This document shows positions 6,204 through 13,594 of a DNA stretch of 13,594 bases, piece by piece. Below the pieces are notes generated by a model. That model did not search any database, was not told where the DNA came from, and saw only the letters and a list, made by a program, of their open reading frames with translations. The stretch's first letter is position 1. Each line of letters opens with the position of its first letter. Both the position numbers and the translations under genes were made by a program. The DNA is from Hepatocystis sp. ex Piliocolobus tephrosceles. Its lineage: Eukaryota > Apicomplexa > Aconoidasida > Haemosporida > Plasmodiidae. The DNA is taken from contig CABPSV020000551.1 in assembly GCA_902459845.2 (NCBI GenBank), forward strand, positions 1-13,594, written 5' to 3'.

Positions 6204-9200
6204 ATGACTTCTAGTTACATAACTGAAGTTCGAAAAAAACAAAAAGAATTTTTAAATAAATTGTTTTGCAAGTTCGAAAAATACTCTAATGAAAAATTTT
6301 TAAATAATTTACTAAATAAGTCGTTAAATGAAATAGCTTTGTATCCTTTTCAAGATGTAAATGACAATGATGTTATTAACGAAATTAATGATTATATTAA
6401 TGAGCTGACTATAAATGCAAATTATAAAAAAAAACGAATTTTAAAACATTTGTGTGAACTTTTTTTAGATAATAATTTTTACGTATATAATCAGAAAGAC
6501 AGATATGACTTAAAATATGTTATATTAAGTGTATTATTTTTAATAAGAGATAGTACAATCATTGAAAATACAAAAGAGGTTGATTTTATTTATAATAAAT
6601 ATTTTAACTATGTTACAACTGCAAAAAAAAATAAAAATGCATATATCCTTTTAAATAGTAATGAACAAAAAGCATTAGACGATATATATAAATTTAACAT
6701 AGAAGAAGAAAAAAAATATATAAAAAATTTACATGCCGATACAGAGGAAGAAGATGATTACTCCGATCTATCATCCTTATCTTTATCTTTGTCAAAAGTT
6801 GATGAGAGGCACAAAACCAATAGGGATGGTACAGATGGTATTAAATACATTCATAGTCGTCAATACCAGTACGATACCTATGAATATGATGAATATGGTG
6901 AAGATGATGACAATGATGAAGATGACGAAACGGAAACTGAATCAGTCAATAGTATAGACACAAAATCAATTGAAAAGAATACAACAGAAGAAGGTATCAA
7001 TATACCTACCGTTTTAAACAATAAGGCTTTTACACATATTACAAAATATCAAAAAGACAAAACAAATAATAAAGTACCTAGCAATCATGACACTTTTAAT
7101 GAAACAAAATATAATATTTTAACTGAGAGATTTTTAAAAAACAACAATAAACTAACATATGAAAATGTAATTAAAAAAGTATATGACTGTGTGTACAATT
7201 ATCCACATTATGAGGACGTAAAAACAAAATTAAATAACGCTTCAAACATTTTTTCAGAAAAAGAGAAAATAAAAAAAAACAAGAAAAACTCCAATGGTGC
7301 ACATGCAACTAGTAACAACTATAAGGATAAAAACAAGGAATCACATTTTTATAATAAAAATTATACACTAAATGAAGATGTATATCATGAAAATGGTTAT
7401 GTAGACAATAGCTATGATGAAAACAATTCAAGTTCTAGCTCAGAGGAAGATATACTAAGAAGTTTAAAAAAAAAAAAAAAAAAAGATTTTATGTCAATAA
7501 AAAAACCAAAAGAACAATATTTTTTTAATACATTAAACTTATTTAATGAGGAAAATTCGGAAAATAATCAAAATGATCAAAATGATCAAAATGATCAAAA
7601 TGATCAAAATGTAATATATCAAACGGACATATATAATTTACAAAACGTATTTCGAACAACTTCGACTTTTAACGAATTACGCGGGTTTACTGAATCATTC
7701 GAGTTTACCGATTCAGGGATGGATAAAGACATACATTTGAATCGACAGAAACAAAATATTATTACTACACAGAAATATCAACAAAATGGGACTAATTTTG
7801 GTAATGACAGTAATGTGGATAATAAACAACATGCAGATAAAAATAATAGTACATTTTTAAATGAAAAAAATGAAACGATTGAACATGCATATAACAACAA
7901 CCAAACAGATGTTATTATTACTAACAATTGGAACACAAACGATAAAGTAAATACTACACATAATTATAAAAAGATCCATAAAGATATAGTAACCGATTTG
8001 CACACAAACAAAAACAAAAGAAACAACAACAATAACAGTAAAAATATCAGACAAAAAAAAAACAGGTTTTATGTAAGTGAGATATTTATTATAAAAGAAA
8101 TATTAATGTTATTATCTTTAAATTGTCCCATTAAATTTCAGGATAATTTTTTTCTAAATTTTTCTGATTTTTTATTTAATAATGCAATGAACAAAGATAA
8201 AATAAAAGATGATTTTTTATTTTACATAGAAATAAAAAAAAAAATAATAAGAAAAAAAACAAAACAAATGGTTGATAAAGATATGATAATAAATACTAAT
8301 ATAATTAAATATCATGTCGTTATAAACGAATTAATGAATATTAAATTATATAATGCAAGACGAAATACTTTTAAAAACTATATTAAAAAAATTAAAAAAA
8401 GTAGTATACAATTGTTTTATATTTATGTCTTCTTTTTTCTTATTCAAAAATTTCGTTCTTTTTTTTTCTTTTTACCACATAAATTAAATGATATTTTTAA
8501 TTATATTATTTATATACGGCAAAGTGTTAACTTAGAAGGAACGAATAAAAACTTTTTTGCTTTTTGTGATAATATACATATAAATAGCAACCATAATAGA
8601 AATAGTAATTATATTGGTGCCACTAATAATATATACTATCAAGGAAATTTTATCGAATGTTTTGTAAATTCATTGAAATGTATATATTCCGAATGGTTAA
8701 ACATAATAAATATGTTATATTATTATCACATTTTACAAATTTCGAAACAGTACAATATATTCCCTGTGAGTGATGAACAATTTATCATAGTATTAAAAAA
8801 GCTACAACAAATTAAACTCCTCAATTATATCAAATTGGAAGATTTTGTTATTTTAAAGAGAAAAAAAGAAAAAAAAAAAAAAAAAAAATACAGACAGGGG
8901 ATGGTGGTACTAGTTCAACAAGAAAATCAAAGATGTCAAGGAGGTTATAATAATAATAATAATACTATTCAACATGTGGAAGATTATAACGTTGTTTATG
9001 ATGTCATGCGTGATAATAGTCATGATTTTTATCCACAAAAAACTGGTACCATGACCCAACACCACAGTCCAAAGGAGACTATAAAAACAAACGGTGGTAA
9101 AAATTACAAAACATTCATAGACCTTAACAACATTTCCAATTTCAGATCATTAAGCTTAATTTATTTTCAATTTTTAATTAACAAATATTTACGAATGTGG

Positions 9201-9770
9201 AGTAGTTTATACGATTTTTTAAATTACATTTTATCATATTTATTATATAATATTAATATATATGATTATAATTATTTTAACTTAAATTATGACAACGCGA
9301 AAAAATTTTGTATTTGCTATGATATGATTTTACTTTTTTGGAGAAACAGTCAAATAATGAATAATAAATCATTAGAAAAAATATTTCGTTTTTTACTAAA
9401 CGATTTGAATATATATTATACAAAGCATATAAATAATTGGATTAAAAAAGGGAAAGTAGATGATATGTTTAATGAATTTTTTGTATATTTAAAAAAAAAA
9501 AAAAAAGAAGAAGAAGAAGAAAAAAAAGGTAAATTACAAAATTATGAACAATCTAACTATAACGACCATATGTTATTTATAAAAGAGCAAAATAATTTTG
9601 TTTTATGTCCAGAATTCTTTAATTCCTATATATTTTTTTTAATCAATTTGGGAAACAATGTTCGTTTATATATGAAAATAGATTACGAAAAAAGTCATAT
9701 TGATTATGTAGATTATTATTTAAAAGAAGAGGCGAATATGGCTATAGCAAAAAATGGGTACATGCATAAA

Positions 9771-9808
<38 letters not shown>

Positions 9809-12281
9809 AATAGTAAACAATGAAGATGCTTATGGTTGTAAGATAAGTGGCGATAAAGACGTGTACTACCCAAATTCAAATTCTTATGACGATTGTAATG
9901 AAAATATTAACTTAAATGATGCTTTCATTTTTTACAAAAATCGATCTTCTCATTTTAAAAAATTACACGAAAATACACTTAACTATTATTATAATTTGGA
10001 AAATGTAAAAAGAAATAATAACAGTTCATTAGATATATTATCCAAAATTTTAAAAAAAAATAAAAATAAAAAAATAGGTTTACCATATTTTAAAAAAAAT
10101 GTTATGTCATTAAATATATCATATGATTTATTTATTCAAAAATATATACAAGAACATTTTTTTAAACTTTACCAAACTAGTAATCGTATATTTGTTTATA
10201 GTTTAATGAAGCATTCCTATTTGATAGAATATTTTGCTTGTTTCCGTAGTGTAACATTTCTTGAAATTGTTGATTATATTGCTCCTTTTTTGGAACTTAT
10301 TTTTAAAGAAACAAAAACTCCTATTATAGATGAAAGAAATTTAAATTTTACTTTTAAACAATGTATTATGCAAAATTCGGATTTTATTTATAAAACAGAA
10401 GTAGACGAACATAATAAAAAAAAATTGAAACAAAAAAATAAAGACCTTATGTGTGACAGTACATATTCTTGTTCTTCTTTTTTACATAATAAGTTTGTTC
10501 TGACACATATAAATATATTACTGTCAAAGGATGATGATACATCGGGTGCACTAAGTTATAAATTGATTTGTGACACTACTCCTGTTAGTGATACTGTTAT
10601 TAGTGATAACGTAGGTGTTGCTAATGTAGGTGTTGATAAACACAACGCACGTGTTAAGAAAAAGCAACAACGAATGTGCAAAGACTTACTATCTAATTTT
10701 TACAAAGAAGAAATAATCAGTACGATATTAAAAAAATTTTATTTTAAATTAAAAAAAAATAACATATACGATAATAATATAAATGCTATAAAATATCGTA
10801 ATTTAATTATTCAAACAAAAGGGGCACCATTTATAAATCTTTTTTTTGATTCAAACTGTTTAGAAAAATATTCAGCTATTTTTTCTTTTTTCTTAGAAAT
10901 AAAAAAATCTTTACATATATTAAATTTGGTTCATATATTTTATAAATTTTTAAAAAGTAAAAAAACAAAAACTGTACAAAAATATTATGATAACAATTTC
11001 CATTCTATTATTAATTTTTTATATATATTAAAATATAAAACATATTTTTTTTTTAACACCTTATATACTTATTATCAGTGGGTTTTAACTTTTGCTTGGA
11101 ATAATTTTTTATTCAAATTGTCTCAAACTAAATCTTTATATCATATTAAAACAGATCATGAACTATATTTGAATTTTTTAGTGGAAACAATGTTGTTACC
11201 AATAACCACAGAACATGAAGAGATACGTAACATATACATAAATACTGATTATAAACATATTAATAACAAAATGTATGAACAATTTGAAAAAAAACTATAC
11301 AATTACACAAATCATTATTCAAATCCTAGTAACAATAACAATAATAATAGTAATAATAATAATAACAATAATAATAGTAATAATAATAATAATAGTAATA
11401 ATAATAATAATAATAATAGTAATAATAATAATAGTAATAATAATAATAAAGAAACAAGAAAAGGACTATTATATAATGACTACAGTTTGAATGGTACTAA
11501 CTTACAATATGCACACAAACAAAATAACATACCAAATAATGTATCAAGTGGAGTAGGTGATAGTCGTAACAACTATAATGAACAAACAAATAATTACTAC
11601 AACACATACCAACAAAATATAAATAATAACCTAGGGAGAAATATGATTAATAAAAAATTTTTATTAAATGAATTATTTGCTAATAATATTTTAAACTTAC
11701 TATTTATACCATCTCAAATATATAAAATTTTAGTAAAACTAAGTAAATATTTTAATATTAACTTTGATTTAAATTTTGACAACTCTTATAATGAATTTTA
11801 TGAGCACAAAAAGAATGATTGTGGGGATGGGGCAATGAGACATAATGAAAACGACAGTAGTGACAACGACAATAGTGACAACGATGATGATACATATATC
11901 GGTATCAACAGAAATGATGAAGTAAAAAAAGGTATAATAAATAACAATACATCATATAATGATTTAAAAAATGGTAATATTACTAATAACACAACAAATT
12001 ACACTGATAAGGAACAACTAATATTTTACATACAAAACGAAATAAAAACACTTTCAAATATATTTGATTTACATTATTCAGAATTTATAAAAAAACTAAA
12101 TATTATATCTTTTAATACAGAAACAAATAGTTTTTTTAGGCCTCAAAAAAACTCAGAATTATTTAATTGTGTTATTAGATTAAATAAAAACATTTTAAAA
12201 AAGGTTTCGATTTTGGAATATATGTTATCATTCCATACGTTTAATATTGACGAACACAACGACAAGTTGTGTTTGTTATAA
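6204..12281 (+). CDS. Gamma-tubulin complex component (GCP, Spc97/Spc98 family), insertion-rich
   Basis: A 2025-codon uninterrupted frame. Family-typical stretches appear in the expected order. A helix around residues 622-640 (SEIFIIKEILMLLSL) matches the start of the N-terminal GRIP1 domain. IECFVNSLKCIYSEWLNII lies near 815-835, and LINKYLRMWSSLYDFLNYIL near 990-1010. In GRIP2, the gamma-tubulin-binding half, VYSLMKHSYLIEYFACF lies near 1330-1345 and corresponds to the 'LK.YFLL..GDF' helix. YSAIFSFFLEIKKSLHIL near 1557-1575 corresponds to the 'Y..IF..LL.LKRA...L' helix. TYYQWVLTFAWNNFLFKL follows near 1625-1640, then DHELYLNFLVETMLL near 1651-1665. A final helical segment ends at residue 2025. 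GCPs form the ring that templates spindle and other microtubules at the nuclear-envelope microtubule-organising centre. The residue 1-620 part is acidic and Asn-rich with no recognised domain. Insertions include QND repeats, K/E runs, a 39-residue Asn/Ser tract and an acidic Asp/Ser patch near 1870-1895. Which GCP subtype it is cannot be decided by eye. The start at 6204 is the first ATG of the frame after the upstream T tract. Confidence 0.85.
7569..7611 (+). repeat. Nine-bp coding repeat (Gln-Asn-Asp units) in the GCP gene
   Basis: Four exact CAAAATGAT units plus a partial fifth encode QND four times from residue 456. The DNA copies are identical at synonymous positions, so the array is probably recent and length-variable. 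Confidence 0.92.
11331..11447 (+). repeat. Asn/Ser-rich trinucleotide tract in the GCP gene
   Basis: 39 codons (residues 1710-1748), nearly all AAT or AAC with interspersed AGT Ser codons. It lies in the C-terminal GRIP2 half, between the DHELYLNFLVETMLL helix and the helices resuming near residue 1815. It therefore sits in a surface loop, not in a structural helix. Asn-rich insertions of this kind are typical of Plasmodium falciparum-like proteins. Confidence 0.92.
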
Positions 12282-12320
12282 GGTTACGTGTGTTCTCACA
12301 ACACATATACATATATTTAC

Positions 12321-12364
<44 letters not shown>

Positions 12365-12514
12365 TACGTATTATGTATATATTTTTTTTTCGACCTGCTG
12401 CTCTCCCTGTTATTTATTTATTTATTTTATTTTTTTATGCGCACTTATATATAATCCTAGTGATAATTAAAACAACTGTTTTTATTGACGCTATGTCTAC
12501 TTTCACGATTGTTT

Positions 12515-12547
<33 letters not shown>

Positions 12548-13308
12548 CTTTTAATATTATTTGCTCGTGAGTTAATATATTCATAATTCACTTTATCTTG
12601 TACAACTTTGTTTTCATTTTTTTTTTTTTGTCATTTATCTAATTGTTTCTGCTTTTTTTTTTTTTTTTTTTTCCCCTTTCCCTTTTTTTTTTTTTTTTTT
12701 TTTTTTTTTGTAAATCTTAAACAAAAAAGACGCCTTTTTGCAAGAGCGATGAAATGTTTATGTATATAAATTAAATATTGTATAAACAAAACTGATAGAT
12801 TTTTGAATACTCTTATAATTGTAGAGTGTTTTAAAAATCAAAAATTGTATATAAAAATATATAACTAATGTTTGTCTTATATGTTCACAAAAAAAAAAAA
12901 AAAAAAATTACAAAAGCGAACGAAAACAAACGAGTACAACTTTAATAAATATTTTAATACTTTAATTTAGATAATAATTAAAAAAAAAAAATAATAAAAT
13001 AAATAACAAAGCAGACACGACAAACATGGCAGGAAAGACAAACATGACAGACAAGACAAGCAATATAAATAAAGAAACTTAGCTATTTTCGCGAAAACTA
13101 AAACATGGGTATAGATAAAATCATTAAAAAAATTTAAGAAAAAACTTGAATTGGAATTAAACTAAAAAATAGAACAAAGAACAAAAAAATTAATTAATAT
13201 TTAAACTAATATTCTAATTAATATCCAACTTTTACAAAAAAAAAAAAAAAAAAAAAAAAAAAATGTTTTGTTACATTATGCGATGTTATACTATGTTACA
13301 TAATGTTT
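12282..13308. other. Convergent 3' intergenic region (GCP and transhydrogenase)
   Basis: About 1.03 kb with no supportable gene. The GCP gene (+) and the transhydrogenase gene (-) both end here, so it holds two 3' UTRs. It contains an AT microsatellite (about 12327-12356), T runs near 12518-12543, 12652-12672 and 12685-12709, A runs near 12890-12907 and 13237-13263, a bulged hairpin, and a less A+T-rich patch at 13015-13060 with a duplicated GACAAACATGRCAG (13019 and 13037). An 8-bp inverted repeat ACATTATG/CATAATGT (13273-13280, 13299-13306) abuts the transhydrogenase stop codon. Confidence 0.7.
12798..12839 (+). other. Bulged 16-bp hairpin favoured in plus-strand RNA
   Basis: The arms 12798-12813 and 12823-12839 pair over 16 positions with one bulged base (12832) and a 9-nt loop. 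Two of the pairs are U-G or G-U in a plus-strand RNA and would be A/C mismatches in a minus-strand RNA. This favours an origin in the GCP-side transcript (3' UTR) or a small plus-strand RNA. Function is unknown. Confidence 0.5.
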
Positions 13309-13594
13309 CTAGTTTCTAAACATGTCAAGCATTCTTTTAGTTATAGCAAATCCTCCTAAAAAAAAAGGTATAAAATAGTGATTGTGAACAAATGTAAAAA
13401 TTCAAAACGTATTAATATGATTGTTTCATACGATTTAAACACTGTAGATAATTTTACCCGTATCAATGCACATTACATGTGAGTAAACACTTTTAGAAAA
13501 AAGTTTTTTTTTTTTTTTTTTTTTTTTTTATAAACAAATAAAAACGTGAAACAAAATACATGAAATAAGAAAAAAAAAAAAAAATACCTGATAA
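13309..13594 (-). CDS. NAD(P) transhydrogenase, C-terminal end (partial; continues past the window)
   Basis: Read on the minus strand, 13594-13588 gives TTATCAG followed by donor GTATTT at 13587. The acceptor CTTTTTTTTTAG ends at 13356, and the last exon runs 13355-13309. Splicing makes the peptide LSGGFAITKRMLDMFRN followed by TAG. The signature GGFxxTxRMLxMF is the segment of proton-translocating nicotinamide nucleotide transhydrogenase at the end of the PntA-type (alpha) part. The enzyme couples hydride transfer between NADH and NADP+ to proton movement across a membrane and supplies NADPH. Only about 17 residues are visible, so this rests on the motif and the clean splice and frame fit. 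Ending a few residues after RMLDMF is as in bacterial PntA and unlike animal NNT, where this motif is internal. Confidence 0.83.
13356..13587 (-). other. Last intron of the transhydrogenase gene
   Basis: On the minus strand, donor GTATTTTTTT and acceptor TTTTTTTTTAG are 232 nt apart, phase 1. The interior carries long homopolymer runs: on the plus strand, A at about 13570-13584 and T at about 13505-13529. Confidence 0.8.

Noticed and set aside
11275..11490. Ile/Thr-rich frame inside the GCP gene
   Set aside because: It is the Asn/Ser trinucleotide tract read in another frame.
12247..12570. Open frames of Tyr/Ile/Phe over the AT and T tracts after the GCP stop
   Set aside because: They are translated microsatellite and homopolymer DNA with no recognisable protein features.
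12745..12796. Possible C/D-box snoRNA (GCGATGA followed by CTGA)
   Set aside because: The C box has a mismatch at an invariant position, the spacing is short, there is no terminal stem, and no guide complementarity can be shown by eye.

Overview
The window is nuclear DNA of a malaria parasite (Plasmodium) or a very close apicomplexan relative. The grounds are extreme A+T richness, very long poly(dA:dT) runs, short T-rich introns with GTAAGT/GTATAT-like donors and TTTAG/CAG acceptors, Asn- and Lys-rich insertions inside conserved proteins, and four genes whose content fits that group. The species (Laverania or avian lineage, for example) cannot be fixed by eye.

Layout. (1) Positions 1-299 are non-coding, with a T/CT/AT compound microsatellite. 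(2) Positions about 300-4296, + strand, hold a multi-exon gene. I reconstructed it by matching splice sites and reading frame; it encodes a leucine-rich-repeat (LRR) protein of roughly 850-860 residues. Its introns are packed with simple sequence: a 396-nt intron almost entirely TAC/TTTTAC repeats, one with two poly-T tracts of about 40 nt, and one made mostly of a 32-bp minisatellite. (3) Positions 4297-5359 are intergenic, with a 12-bp tandem repeat, two overlapping foldback elements, and a purine block followed by a T-rich block. (4) Positions 5360-5590, +, are a single-exon 76-residue Yos1/IER3IP1-like protein of ER-Golgi transport. (5) Positions 5591-6203 are intergenic, with a 48-nt poly-A and a compound hexanucleotide array. 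(6) Positions 6204-12281, +, are one 2025-codon open frame for a gamma-tubulin complex component (GCP, Spc97/Spc98 family) swollen by low-complexity insertions. (7) Positions 12282-13308 are a convergent 3' intergenic region with a bulged hairpin. (8) Positions 13309-13594, - strand, carry the last coding exon, last intron and a 7-nt piece of the preceding exon of a proton-translocating NAD(P) transhydrogenase that continues beyond the window.

The genes are not an operon and do not form an obvious pathway: vesicle transport, microtubule nucleation and NADPH supply are independent housekeeping functions, with one LRR protein of unknown role. I see no RNA gene, transposon or CRISPR array. I did not find an undescribed multi-gene system. 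The most unusual element is the 396-nt repeat intron of the LRR gene: it is a multiple of three, has no stop codon in any forward frame and contains no G for 380 nt, so splicing or retention would both leave an open protein.
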